64,000 nucleotides of DNA from Paracyclopina nana (lineage: Eukaryota > Arthropoda > Copepoda > Cyclopoida > Cyclopettidae), in assembly GCA_019096065.1 (NCBI GenBank), contig JAGUCH010000001.1, forward strand, positions 10,354,001 to 10,418,000, read 5' to 3'. Position numbers and translations under genes: made by a program. The notes under the pieces are model-generated. The model did no database searches. It saw nothing but the letters and a program-made list of their open reading frames with translations, and was not told the DNA's origin. Positions 34,156 to 51,925 of this stretch are shown in pieces; the first letter of the stretch is position 1, and every line of letters begins with the position of its first letter.

Positions 34156-36160
34156 ATCATGTTCAATGTTTCCAAAGGAAATTCACAGCACGCTCACTAT
34201 ATGGGTAGAATTCTGCCAGGGAAACTGGAATTTCTGAAAATCACTCCCCACGATCCAATCTGTCTAGCTATAGTAATCTGAGCTGATCCCAGATGTGTCC
34301 AGGTGTTCCTTGTTTTATTGGTCAAGGATTTACGACGGTTCCAAAGAGTCTGCCAGGTTCATGAAACTCACGGGTCTATAATCAACATGGACAGCACGCA
34401 ATCTTGGTATAGAAGCTGTAGTGTTGCCAATCTAGGCGGCTCAGAACGACATTCCTACAGCCAAGAAATTCGTTTTGCATTTATTCCTCTGTCGAGGTAC
34501 TACTACTTCATGGTAGCGTTTTTTATGAGCTTCAGTCACGAGATCTCATTGTTGGCTGCTGTTTCAAAAATAGCTGCTGCTCTTTTTAACGTGACGTGAT
34601 GAGAGCAAAGACACAAGAGACGATCAGGGCAGCCACACTGCAATTTTTCCTCTCGGATCCCCAATCGAGTTTTCCATTAGCTCGAAAGCCAATTAATGCT
34701 GTTGCAGTAGGGTAAGAGCATAGAGTGCCAGTTGGTAACACGCTTTTTTCTTCTCCAGCGAAATGGCAAAACATCATTTGGCGTCCATAAATCACCGAAG
34801 TAGCAGGCAAAAATTGCTTCTTTGTGGCTAGTGTAACGATGTCCTTTTTTTGCCACGCTTTGTTGTCTGGGAGGAGATTTCAACGAGCGGATAAAAAAAA
34901 GTGTAGGATAAGGTTTACAGTGTCGTTGTTGGAAGTGCAGAAACATGGGAGCTGCAGTCTATAATTTTGAAGAGGGTTGTTCACATTTTGCAGCAGTCCC
35001 ATTTCCAGCAAGAACTCCAAAAAGTCTAGCATGTTTAACTTGGCTTCAGATTTACAGCCATCAGCAGCCATAGCCAACCATAAAAGCCATTAAAACGACG
35101 ACCTGGAGCAACGGTCAAGCAAAGGTCACTTTGAGCATTTACAGGGGGGCTCACGATTCATTTTTACCACCAAAAACCAACAACTTTGCGGGCTGTGTCG
35201 CAAGATCATGCTTTTAAAGCATTCGCATGTTTTTCGGATGATACACCCTGTCCTCTTGTCCATATCAGCAGCACCTAAAACAAAGAGAAGCCTCTGTTTT
35301 TCGTACTCTTAATTTCTCTGTTTTGGTTGGTTTTCAGTTGGACACACAGCACCTCTGGCCGGATGGCAAGGTGGTCATCATTATCCATCCATCTTGGAAG
35401 AGGTCAAAACAATTCCCAGCTAGCGGCATTTTACAGCTTTTCAACTAAAACTTGAGGGGGCGTGGCTCAGCCCCCTTATCAGCGTCGAGCAGTCTGGTCA
35501 CTCCATTATTAGAGCTTTCCGAAAATCCAAACGACAAAAGAAGTAAAATAGCATGCGTCCTGTAGCAGTAAACATATACTTTACCGGGGTCCAACAAAAA
35601 AGCCGCAATTATTAGAACGATAGTACATTCGTCATCAATTTTAGGCTATCAACTCGAAAAAGAAATGGTTAATTGGGGATAAAGGTTGGCTATTTGCAAA
35701 AATTGGCCAATTTAAGCGAAGAAAACAGCAGCAACGCTGGCCGGCGCGTTGACCTGTGTGGTTGCTAGCCTCACCGGCGCTTCCTTGGTGTCTGGTCGGC
35801 GTACGGGTCAGCCGCCGGCTGGTGGAGCTGTTGTCCACAGTGGACTGCAGGGTATCAAATTAGAATTTGCAGAAATGCTATCGCGATTATCATATTTTTT
35901 GGGCTTTAGGCATGCGAAAAGATCTGTTTAGCTCAGTGGCTATTGTTCCTGCGAATGACTTTCTTATAATGAGATGACTGTTTGCGGGATTTTTGCGTGC
36001 CTTTTCCTTTGAGTGTGGACCAGTGTGTCCTCTCTGCCGGTGTGCAATACTCGGACACTTCTCGGCCGGGGGCGACCGGTGTGTGCGGCGGCGTCCCTGG
36101 TGTGCACCTGCGCCGCAATCTCGTGCTCAGTACACAGTGGACAACAGTGCAGTCATCATT
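34156..36160. other. Spacer before twisted gastrulation
   Basis: No coding gene recognised. 35740-35850 is unusually GC-rich and ends in a possible donor (CTGCAGG|GTATCA near 35850). It may be a 5' untranslated exon of the tsg gene at 36161. 36001-36160 is also GC-rich and probably 5' untranslated. Confidence 0.45.
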
Positions 36161-36952
36161 ATGTCAATCATCCTTTACCTGTTCATCACCCTCGTTGCCC
36201 TCAATAACTCGGTGGCCTCGAGTGGCACCGACTGCAACGAGGCCATCTGCGCCTCCATCGTGTCCAAGTGCACCCTGCTCAAGTCCTGCGAGTGCGAAAT
36301 CGAGCCGGAGGGATGCTCGTGCTGCAAGAAGTGCTTCGCCTGCCTCGAGTATCTCCAGGCGGAGTGCTGCAACTGCGTCGGCCTCTGCCCCTCCAGCCTC
36401 AACGCCACCGAGACCGAGGCCGAGACTGTCGTGGCCAAGTCCGTGGTCGGAGAGATCCCGAAGCCCACGCCCCAGCTATGGGACGCCCTCATGGAGGGTG
36501 AAGACCTCCTCGGCAGGTGGAAGGCCTTCACCTTCGAGGTCGACGTGAAGGGCAAAAAGGCCAGCGTGCAAGAGACGACCATGCAGGAGGACTTCGTCAC
36601 CGTCAACTGCACGGTGGCCTACCTCAGTTCCGAGATGGGTGACACCAAGTGCGAGAAAAGCTGCCACACGATGGGAGCGACGAGCTACCGATGGTTCTCC
36701 GACGGATGCTGCCAGTGCGTGGGACACGGCTGCGTTAACTACGGCGTCAACGAGGCCAGATGCGGCTTCGCGCCCGACAACGACCTCGACGACGTCCTCG
36801 ACTACGACAGCCTCAGCGAAGAGGAGCTGAGACTACTGGAAGCGGAGTACGGCCTCGTGGAGGACGCGGAAGATGGGGGGACTTCAACGCCCAAGAAAAC
36901 GGTATCGTCGTCGTCGGACGCGATGACGGAGAAGAAGATTCCCGAAGACTAA
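36161..36952 (+). CDS. tsg: Twisted gastrulation, secreted BMP-binding regulator (263 aa)
   Basis: Single exon. ATG 36161 opens a signal peptide (IILYLFITLVALNNSVASS). The N-terminal Tsg domain follows at about residues 24-75 with its cysteine spacing: CNEAICASIVSKC, CECEIEPEGCSCCKKCF, CCNCVGLC. An N-glycosylation site (NAT) comes next. The C-terminal Tsg domain runs from about residue 145 to 205: CHTMGATSYRWFSDGCCQC, VGHGCVNYGVNEARC. Tsg binds BMP ligands with chordin/Sog and shapes dorsoventral patterning outside the cell. After the domain there is an acidic tail of about 55 residues (DNDLDDVLDYDSLSEEELR) not needed by the family core. The open frame extends upstream to 35993, but that part is not a signal sequence and is probably 5' UTR. 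AATAAA at 37114. Confidence 0.95.
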   Translation: MSIILYLFITLVALNNSVASSGTDCNEAICASIVSKCTLLKSCECEIEPEGCSCCKKCFACLEYLQAECCNCVGLCPSSLNATETEAETVVAKSVVGEIPKPTPQLWDALMEGEDLLGRWKAFTFEVDVKGKKASVQETTMQEDFVTVNCTVAYLSSEMGDTKCEKSCHTMGATSYRWFSDGCCQCVGHGCVNYGVNEARCGFAPDNDLDDVLDYDSLSEEELRLLEAEYGLVEDAEDGGTSTPKKTVSSSSDAMTEKKIPED

Positions 36953-38455
36953 CCTCACCTCGATAATAACCTTCTTGTTTTAAAATGCCTGCAGATCCAA
37001 AAATCATACTGACCCAGCTACTTTTGGGTCATCATGTAATTACTTCTTTTGTACATAAGATTTTATTATTATTTACTGCTATATACTACATCAAGGCTAG
37101 TGCAATCATTGTTAATAAAAATTGAATGAGTGAAGGCGACTCGATGTCTGCAAGTCACTGCGTAAAAAGCTCGAGGCTTTGGTAGAGGCATCATGATGTT
37201 TTCCTAAATGAATGAATGAAGGCGCCAAGCAGTCTGCTAAACGCGATAGGCCACTCCTTACGTGGACCCCATAGTGCGCCATAATAAATGAGCTGCACTC
37301 TCACATTGGGGGAGCTTCCATGAAAAGCATAATTTCATTGATAGATTTCACACTCAGCTCTCTCCAAATTGTCGTGGAGTTCACATAACTGAAGTTTTAA
37401 TGCTTCTTTCGATTGGCCCACTGTGCATTACACCCACATCCCCAACAACGTTGAGGCCCTTCTTCAGTAAGATCAGCGGCACTTCCATCTTTTGAGGTAT
37501 TTTGCGATATTGTGGCTATTTTGCATTTGTCTCACTTTCGCTGATGCGTGCCTCGAGCAGCGTCTACTAGTCTGCCACCATATCAACCTCTTCAGGACTT
37601 CCACGCTGGTAGCTCACACACACAAAAATGCTCATTCATGAAAGTGCATGGTAGGCCTGATGATAAACGTCAGTCCTGACAGGGTCAAATTCGAAGCTTG
37701 TGCCGGCAAACGCTGACACAAAGGGAGACAAGTTTTACATCCTAGTGCGCACACATTCCTTTCAAGGAGACATTCTTGCCTTCTTACACAGTGGGCCCAG
37801 CCTTAAAAAATAATTTTTTTTGCAGAAGCTCATGCGTTTTGTGCGTTTTGCCACGGCCAATAGTTTATTCCTCGCCAGCACCCTACTATATCCACGTGTG
37901 TTCATGTCGATGTGGCCAACATAAAAAGTGTCTTTTAAACTCCACCGTGAGCGAACAGAGAAAAAACTTTCCCCAATATCGTCGTAGAACAAATCCTTGC
38001 AATCTGCTAACTTAGATACGCTCTAACTAGTATGCAGATATAACCAGATTGAATGCATAAAACACCGATCGTAGGTGGATGAAGACCAAAAAATAAGTCA
38101 CGCCTATTATTCAGCTTTTTTGCGTGCTTACAACCATGTTTGCCTACATTATTTAATTATGCACATTCTTCAGCATTGAGTACCCAAAACCCGAAAAATG
38201 CTTCGATATTTTTTACTGATTACCAAATTTATGGGGCCACATCCGCTCTTGAAGACGCACATTAATCGAAGAATTAAATCTCAATTGATGTTGCAGGAAA
38301 TAATCATGTCTAAATAATCAATTACGTAATTTGCTCTTTGCTAATAGCAAACAGATGAATAAGAACTTATCATTATAATTTGCATCAGATCTGTAATCCT
38401 CGGAGAGCATTATCTATTGGACTGGCGTCAGTAGAACTAAAGCACTGACAAGATA
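36953..38455. other. Spacer between tsg and the lactonase gene
   Basis: Contains the tsg poly(A) signal (37114-37119). I see no gene or RNA in the rest. Confidence 0.5.
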
Positions 38456-39609
38456 ATGTTGTTCTGTTCTGCTTTTTTGCTCTTTCTTTTAGGCGAGGGT
38501 TACTGCCAAAATTTGGTGTACACATCGGGCTACAGCAACCAAGTCTACTCATTTTTGCTGGATCTCGACTCTGGCCTACTTTCTGAATTCGGAAAACAAG
38601 ACGTCGATCCGAACCTAACTTTTGTTGAGGCGTACAATGCAGGATCATTGTATGCGGCCCATGAAGTCACTGAGTATGACGGGTTAGGTGCAACTGGAGC
38701 AGTCTCACGCTGGCTAAAAGGCAGAGACACTTTCGGGAAGCCCATTTACAAAAGATTCGAGGTATATTGATCAACTCGTTGATTAAAGATTACGTGAAAT
38801 AACTACTTGATTAGACTTTGTCTGCCAATGGCAAAGGCACCTGTCACGTCCGAGTTCGATCCAATCCGGGGCTTTTGCACGCTGCAAATTACGTCGGAGG
38901 ATCCTTCACTTCCTTTAAGCTGTCCGAATCCGGAGAAATCGTAGGTCAGGTCTACAATGAGTACTTCGGCAAAGGAAGCAACGTTGTTCCTGACCGTCAA
39001 GAAGATTCGCATCCTCATGGGTCATGGGATTTTGGCCCTTTCGTCTACGTTGCTGATCTTGGATCAGATAAAATCTGGCACTACCAAGTCGGTCCCGATT
39101 CCACGCTTGAGAAGGCTGACCCTCCCTTCACTACCACGCCTCCGGGTTTCGGCCCCCGGCATATGGCCTTTCATGATGACCTAAAACTCGCCTACGTAGT
39201 ATTTGAGCTCCAGTCGTACATAGGAGTTTACTCAGTCAGCCCATCAGGAGCCTTGACCGAAAAGTTCATGGTCACATTGATGCCCGAGCCTTCGTCTGCA
39301 GACTATGCTGCAGAAATTGAGATAAGCCCGAGCCAAAAGCACTTGTACGTCAGCAACAGAGGGAACGGGGCAATTTTGGCCTTTGAAATATTGCCAGACG
39401 GAAATTTGGACTTGCTCCAGGTTGAAAACGTGGGTGGAGCCACGCCAAGGCACTTTAAGATCCACCCAAATGGTGAGATCATGCTCGTGGCTTTGCAGGA
39501 GAACACTTTGCTATCATACAAGATCGATCAGGAGTCCGGTCTCTTGAGGAGGGTCGATTCCAAGAGCTGCCCTAACACCCCAACTGTAATTGGACTGCTC
39601 CAGCTTTGA
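38456..39609 (+). CDS. Lactonase-family seven-bladed beta-propeller, secreted (366 aa)
   Basis: Two exons, 38456-38761 and 38815-39609. There is an N-terminal signal peptide (MLFCSAFLLFLLGEGYC). The body matches the 6-phosphogluconolactonase/carboxymuconate-cyclase propeller family (Pfam Lactonase): HAANYVGGSFTSFKL, EDSHPHGSWDFGPFVYVADL, GFGPRHMAFH, ISPSQKHLYVSNRG, GGATPRHFKIHPNGE. Conserved His, Asp and Arg residues in these blade motifs are retained. Family members hydrolyse lactones or cyclise muconates, but the substrate of animal secreted forms is not known. It is convergent with NDUFB5, with 54 bases between their stop codons. It has a host-like intron, so any past transfer from microbes is old. 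Confidence 0.87.
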
Positions 39610-39663
39610 ATATAGTCTATTATCCGACTACAAATGATTATATCTTAAACAGATTGTATGATT

Positions 39664-40395
39664 CTAAGAAGAGCCCTTTCCTGTGTGATAGTCTTCCCTA
39701 ATTTGTCCAATCACCCTGGTACGAGCAGCTGAGTAAGGATTGTAGAACCAGGCAGCATAATCTTCTTCGTTGGCCATCACTCTTTTGACCTGCAAAGCAT
39801 TGAAAATCAGAAATGAACCGAAGACAATCCTGGAGTCTTCACCTCTTGAATAAGTGCTCTTCTTTGAGAGTTGTTCCAGACTGCCCATTGGTCATGCATG
39901 GCACACTCGTACTTCATCTGCTCAGGCATCCAAAACCCATTGCGCGTCATGAACCTGGGACACAAATTAAGCAAATCTCTCTTCCATTTTTGAACGATTT
40001 TATTTGACCAGTGACATACCTTGTGATGGGCTTCTTTTCATATTCTTCCTCTTTGGGCTCGTAGACTTCCGGAATGGGAACCAATTTAGCATCGCCGATG
40101 AACAATGAGGTGTATGCTGAGGCCAAGGCCAAGGGACCTCCAATGACAACCGTATAGAATAGGAGCCAGTTCAAAGTTTCCTTCCAATGCCAGTCAGTAT
40201 TGCGGATGTTCATCTCATGGTCATACCTGACATGCAAGTTATGTCGCACCTGAAAAGCATCATGACTCAATTGGTGGCCCAAGCAACTATACCATATGAT
40301 TTAAAATGACTCACTGGCTGCCGGGTCCGGACCATAGCATGGCGAAAAGTCGCCAGTTGGAGGGCAGGAGCAGAAAATCTGCTCAAGACAGACAT
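39664..40395 (-). CDS. NDUFB5: NADH dehydrogenase 1 beta subcomplex subunit 5 (complex I, SGDH), 182 aa
   Basis: Minus-strand exons 40395-40315, 40249-40020, 39954-39843 and 39789-39664 total 549 bases. The first exon is a mitochondrial targeting sequence rich in Arg and Ser (SVLSRFSAPALQLATFRHAM). A single membrane helix follows (LLFYTVVIGGPLALASAYTS), then the family signature FIGDAKLVPIPEVYEPKEEE with YEKKPITRF. The end has EEDYAAWFYNPYSAARTRV, matching the ERxDYxAYYYRP box of insect SGDH. It is an accessory subunit of the complex I membrane arm. The middle part (WMPEQMKYECAMHDQW) is more divergent than usual. Length is close to the human protein. It is head-to-head with eEF2. Confidence 0.88.
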
Positions 40396-40948
40396 TTTGG
40401 AAAATTACGGCCACCAGTTCCAAAACAAACTGAAAAAAGACCATTTTTAAAGACAATTCTGTAAACAAAAAGACCAGAATGAGACATTTTACAAAAAAAT
40501 ATTGACATAATGTCACACTATGTCTTTCTACAACTTCGAAATTAGAATTGTCACTGTGAATTTTTACAATAAAAGCTTGAAGATATGCAATGTTCAGAAC
40601 TATGTAAAGTCAGTGTAAGCCTTAGATTAAATGTTATGCTTCTCATCAGCTGATCCTCAAAAGTTGCAAGTGGGCTGGACTTATTTTAGGCTGGCATGGC
40701 AGACAGATGAAACAAATGAAATATGTATTCCATTCTGTAATGTAAAAATATGTTTGATACATTTTTATGACTCAAAGTATATAAATCCCGTATATATATC
40801 TTTTGCGTGATAATTAATTATTTATTTGTGACATTTTTATGGAGAAAAGTTTTGCCTTTGAATTAAGAAAAATAATGAGCTTTCAAGTTTACTCGGTGTA
40901 CACATCATGCGGCTCGCATACGCCTCGTTCGCGTGTCCCGGCCTGTAG

Positions 40949-40960
40949 TCTTCCTTTTCC
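40949..40960 (+). promoter_or_regulatory. TCT/5'-TOP-like initiator of eEF2
   Basis: A pyrimidine run TCTTCCTTTTCC lies about 70 bases before the first eEF2 ATG. This is the form of the TCT initiator that gives 5'-TOP mRNAs in translation-machinery genes. Position and sequence fit, but the start site is not proven. Confidence 0.45.
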
Positions 40961-41027
40961 GGTGGCTCCTTAGACATAGACGGTTGGTGTTCAAATTTGA
41001 GAAGTTTGAAATCCACAAACAGCCACC

Positions 41028-46398
<5,371 letters not shown>

Positions 46399-49300
46399 AG
46401 GAAGCGGAGAATTTTCTACACGACAACAACTCCTACATACAACAACACTATTTTCTCCCTTTTTTCATTTATTAACCGTATGAAAAACAAATTTGTTCCA
46501 AATATTTAGATATGCATCTGAACGCATTCCTCAGAACATAGGAATGAAATTTGCTATTGAAAATAAAAATGGTCAAGTAAAAAATCAGCTTTGCAATTTA
46601 GTTGCCTTTTTATTCATGTATAAGAGTGCCTCGGTAGTATTCGTAAATAATCCACAACTTCGAGGTTGCCAAACAAAATTGCCAATTCAGGCCGATATTG
46701 GCACTCAACGAGATCAAATCACATAATGTGGCTAGCTACGATGTCGAGGCTACATTTTCTCGGGGAAAAAATATGGAAAGCAACCTTTTGGGTGCTCGAG
46801 ATAAAAAGGCTGTCCCCTATCTCTTTTTTGAGTCCGTCTTGCGTGGACTTTTTTGCCGTTTAAAGCCAATGAAAGCGCTTGCCCGAGATAAAGCCCTAAA
46901 AGTAAGAGAGCAGGTTTTTACCTTTATCTTCATTGAAGAAAGTTTCGAAGAAAAAGCTCTCCACAAGTTTGAAAGGAGGTCAATAATGCGTTGTTAGATC
47001 ACCAAGGTTTTTTCCTAGCAATTTACCTCACAGTGTTTGAGCATAAGCTTGGTGGTCATTTTATTGGGAATCGATCATGCGAGCTCTATTTGATGCACCT
47101 ATGGTTGTCATCAATACACAAGGAGATTCTTGTAAATATAGGAATTTGAAAGAGGCGGGCAATTTCGAGGACGCCTCCACCAAAGCGGCCTCAAAGAGAG
47201 CAAACTGAGGCCGAAGTCGCCGTTCGCGCGACCTTTTTGTGCATCAACCAACCTCATTTTTAACGCGGCCTCTGGATGGGAGAAACGACTCGATTTCCCA
47301 GCTGCAAAAGTTAGTTTCCTCGATTTTTCAAGTGCTTCTCCGCAACTTTCCCCCCTTTTTGGTGAGTAGCCCTACAACATTTCGGCTGCTTTATTAGCCT
47401 GCAATTTTTTTGTTGCAAGATTTATTGCTCTTTACGATCTCGTCATGCAAACACGCGCTCGCGTTGTGCAGAATGATTGAAATCCACCGACAAAAATCCA
47501 CGGTTTCCTTTTAGAAAAAAAATATTAATTTTGCGTTGCGGGTTGCATAACAAAAGCTTTTTATAGTATGTAGATGGTCTCATCATACTTGAAACATAAA
47601 TACATTAAAGCGAGCCCCAGTTTTTTGCAAAGAAAATGCACAACACTGGCTCTTTGAAGTGTTATTACCATGAAAGGTGGAGGAGCATATGAGAGCATCC
47701 TGGAAAGCACAAAATGAGACTGTTTTCCTAGACTTTTGCGAAATACAAGAAAGACGAAATTCCAACGAAATTCTTGCTTCGATTGATGGTGTCTGATTTC
47801 TCTCTTCAACTCGAATGTAAGCTTCCAAGAATTGTCACCAGCCAATGCAACTTTTCTAAAAAAAAAAGTAAATTTCTCCCAACAGCCAGCTTTCTTTTTC
47901 TCAGTGTGTCAACGAAGATTTTGTTATCACAAAGAAAGTGACTTCGGGAAAACATAATGGCTGCTTTCTTCCATTTTTTGCTCTAGCTTAAAAAATCCAT
48001 TTATAGTCGTTTTCCTGTGTCTTCCAGTGAAAAGAATCATCTTGGCTCCCATGTAGCATGAAAAGGTCATCATTAGGTCCGTGGCAAGCATTGATGGCCT
48101 AAAATTGAATAGAGATGGTCATACAAGTTATTGATCGAAAGCTCCCAACTTCATCTCCTTAATTTGGTGTGTTGCATTTGAAAGAGCATGTAACTTTCAA
48201 TTGACCCACATCCGTTATTGGCTAAGGTAAAGGAGCTGCTGAACTTCAAACAAAAAGTCGCAAGTGTTGTGTAACTATAGCTGCGATTTCTCCCATGGGA
48301 AATATTGCATAGAACTTGTGGAAACCACTTTCCTCCTTTTTTAAGCGGGGCGAAATTCACGCATAAAAGGATTCAGGTATCGCAAAAAACATCAAGAACA
48401 TAGCTGTCTAGACGACGAACTCAGCTGACTCAAAGTAGATAAAAGTATTAGAGTAGTTCTAACAAATGATCCTTGTCCGAGCAGAACTGCTTCTGAATTC
48501 ACTTTTTTCCTCATCAGAATCTAATTGGCTGTGCTTTCGTTTCCCTGATAATGTGATTCCCCAACGTTACCGTATATCGCCGTACTTTGACATTTCGAAT
48601 AATAAAAACTTGGCGAGCTTTGCGGGAACGTAGCAGAAAGCGCAGCGATATGGGGATGGATGGATCAAATGGATCAAGTGAAAAATAGTTTTCGAATTTA
48701 ACTTTCTTGGATTGCTGCGGAGATTTCTTCTTCACTTTTTACTTTGGGTTTTTTGTGTTCAAATGATCCCACGTTGTTGTAGTAGCTGTGCGATATCGCG
48801 GCATTTCTCGTACCAGCTATCTACAGTTTGGCTTTTATAGCTGAGCGACACAATAGGAAAAGCATTGAAAGGAGCCCAAGGGATCAAGGCTATATCAAGG
48901 GTAGCCAATTTTCTTTCTTTATTCAACTAAGATTATTTCACTGATACTATGTCCAGGAAAGGAGGTCCACAACAGCAACTTCTGTTGGCAAAAATGGCCT
49001 GGCCATTAACTGATTCTGGTCAAGCTTTAAGATTTCAGGCCAGATAGCTTGCCGCAACTTTTCAGCATTTTACCATATGCACTTATGAACGTTTTTAGGC
49101 GTTTTGTCAGAAAGCCTGATATGCTGCAAGTGAACTGCATTGGTTTTAATTGAAAAAAGGCCTGAATGTGCATCTCAGCTTATGATTCAAAAATGCTTAA
49201 GCAACAAATGGAAAATTCAAGTAAAAAAATGGAAAAAATATGACCAACCAGAGAAGAGACAAAAATCATTTCTTCTTTTCAGTTTAAAAGCCAATCCGAA

Positions 49301-51925
49301 ATATTGATACCAAAATAATTCTTTGAGTGGTTGAAGAGTTTGGATGAGCTAAGTTTAATCTTGAGCTGCTATCCAATAAAAGGCTCATTAGTTTAAGTGG
49401 TAGCCATCAAAGTCATGTAAAAAGTGAAAGGAGTTTCCTAAGAGGGTGAAACCGAATTTGCTGCCGCAACTTCAGGCATAAATTTGTTGTACATCAATTG
49501 TAGGCAAAATATTCCCCGCGTTAATATGTGAGCTATATCAAACTGTTGAAGAAGATAGTAGTTGAAGTGTGGTTCTTTTTTTGCCTCACCTTTCCCACAA
49601 GACTAATGACTTCGCCATCATTTTGAGGCAAGTTGGCAGCTACGCCGCCGCACCGGAAAGTGGACTTTTCCACTTTTCCACCTCTCCCATGTACTTAGAA
49701 TTATGGTGGTGCTTTGACCAGTGTGGTTCGTTTTCCTGTGCGAGGCCGACATTGCTTTCGAGATTCCAGTGCAACCTCTCTAATGGCCCTTGGGTACGTG
49801 TGCCTGAAATATTTGCCTGACTGTGCATTATGTGGCGAAGGAGAAGAAGAAGTTGAGCGCGGCGGCGAAGATGCCATAACGAAGAACAGTTCAAAATCTT
49901 GAGCCATCTCCTATATGGTGCATTTTTCCTTCATAAGTGCCAGATGCAATTTGCCAATCGCACGCATAGCTCCTTTCTTCCAACTTTCTCACGCGTCCTT
50001 GTCAACACAATAGAACTCTTCCGACAACAAACCATGGTTATTGTTTCATCATGTAATTCAAAGTAGTACCGGCGGTGTGCCACTTAATTTTAGAGGCCGT
50101 TCCCATTTTGCAAAAAGCTCATTGTTCAAGCCCCATAAAACAGAATAGGTCATAGCAGTATCATCTTTGAAAACGCTCATGAAGAAAATCCACTGTGGCT
50201 TACATACGTAGCATAATATGTCATTCTCTGAGAGGCAGGGGCGGAGAAATGGTTTTGCATTTTAAAATGAAATCCGCTTGCTCAAAAAGTTTCCGATCAT
50301 CAAAAGTTAGGACATTTCAGCGCATAATGAGCTACTACAGCTCTGCAGCTCCTAAGCCAGATTAGATTCCAGTGGATTAAAAAGTCGATCAAACTATTAT
50401 GAAAGCTGGCTTCTGGGACCTTTTCCTGCTGGAAGAGTCAATTTTTGATTTGATTACTACCAGTGCAGTTCCACCCCGAAATAGTCTAAGAAGTGCACGG
50501 GGAGTGTCACTATGCGTTACTAATGATCTTTCTTTATGCGCTATGCACCTCCTCCATCCGAGCTAGAGGGACCTCAAAACAAGAAACTTTCAAACTGCGC
50601 TAAATTTGCCTGTGAGATTCTTCTAGTACGCAGAGTATACCATGCAAAGAGGGAAGAAAAAAAATTGAGCCTGCGGGGATCCCCAATCCGGAAGGATTTT
50701 GACGCACAACTCTTTGACATTATTATTTGATATTCATGGAATAGCTGCTTCCTTGTTGAACTACGAAGAAAAAACTGTACCGAAGTTGTTTTCGCTCGCA
50801 ATTCGTGCTATGCGACCATCAGGAAGCTAGTTTACGTTGATATACGTACACCTGCAGCCATGACAGCTAGCTTGTCTCCACTTTTTGCAATCTGATGCGT
50901 TAAAAATAAGAAGGGCTTTATATTATTACCGAAAGCGGCTACTTTACATTCCGTCAGAATTCCTGACAAGCTCAATTCCACATTTTGCCCGGCTGAAAAG
51001 AATACTGACTAGCTTTGAGCTACCACACCGGATATGCTGCGTACATACACACTTGGCCCTCGTGTCTTCAAAAAGTACATGCTGCAATACATCATCAAGT
51101 TTTATGAGCCGATGCAATATTCAACTTCTACAAGGTCAAATCTTGCGTGAAAGCTGGCGTGAGAATGTGATGTATTTTGTACTTTTTTCCTCCCATCACC
51201 CTTCCCTTAAGATGCAATGAAGCTTAAAATTAGGGATCTGTCATTTTGAATTCCAATCTGTTCAGCAGCCCCCAAAGACGCATCAGTTTGACCTAGATTC
51301 ATCTAACTCAAGTTTTGCTCCGCAACGACGACGACGGGGAAAAAGAAAGCAATTTTTCCGCACACTTTTTTGGGGGGCAGAATCAGCTAGCAGTTTTTAT
51401 TGATGCTTTTTCGCGCTTCGAATCGTATTCTAGACACCTTTAATAAAAACCCTTTATTATTAAGGTATATTCCCTTCCTTCAAAGACAAGGCTGTGCAAC
51501 TATCTGTGAAAAAGGCCGTCGATACACAGCACAGCAGGGCTAGATGAATAGCTCCAATTCTTTGAAAAAAACCTAGGTTGCAGAATTACAGAGAAAGAAA
51601 GCACTGTCCACATGGGGAGGAGAATACTTATAACGCATATGATAATTGGAAGAGAAAAATGGAGAGTTCTCAAAAGTGAAAGGACTCGAATTGGATCGAC
51701 GGCCTTTTTTGCCTTTTTTGCCTTAGCCCTTTCCCACTGTGTGTGCTGTCGGAAATCGTTGAGCTACCGCCAATCCAGTAGGGGATTTTTGGCCCTGTGT
51801 TGTTGTGAAGACTCATTATGAAAACACAATGTGGCATTGCAGATCTTGGCTACCCTACTTTTTCAAGGCCTCGCTTGTACAGCAATTTCAACGTCCTCCT
51901 TTTTCAGATTAAGCGCAAGAAGAAA
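46399..51925. other. Gene-poor spacer
   Basis: Beyond the eEF2 3' UTR (AATAAA 46562) I recognise no gene on either strand over 5.5 kb. Open frames reach about 110 codons but lack signatures and splice context. Confidence 0.5.

Noticed and set aside
35993-36160. Upstream start for the tsg reading frame
   Set aside because: The extra residues are not a signal peptide and would bury the real one at 36161.
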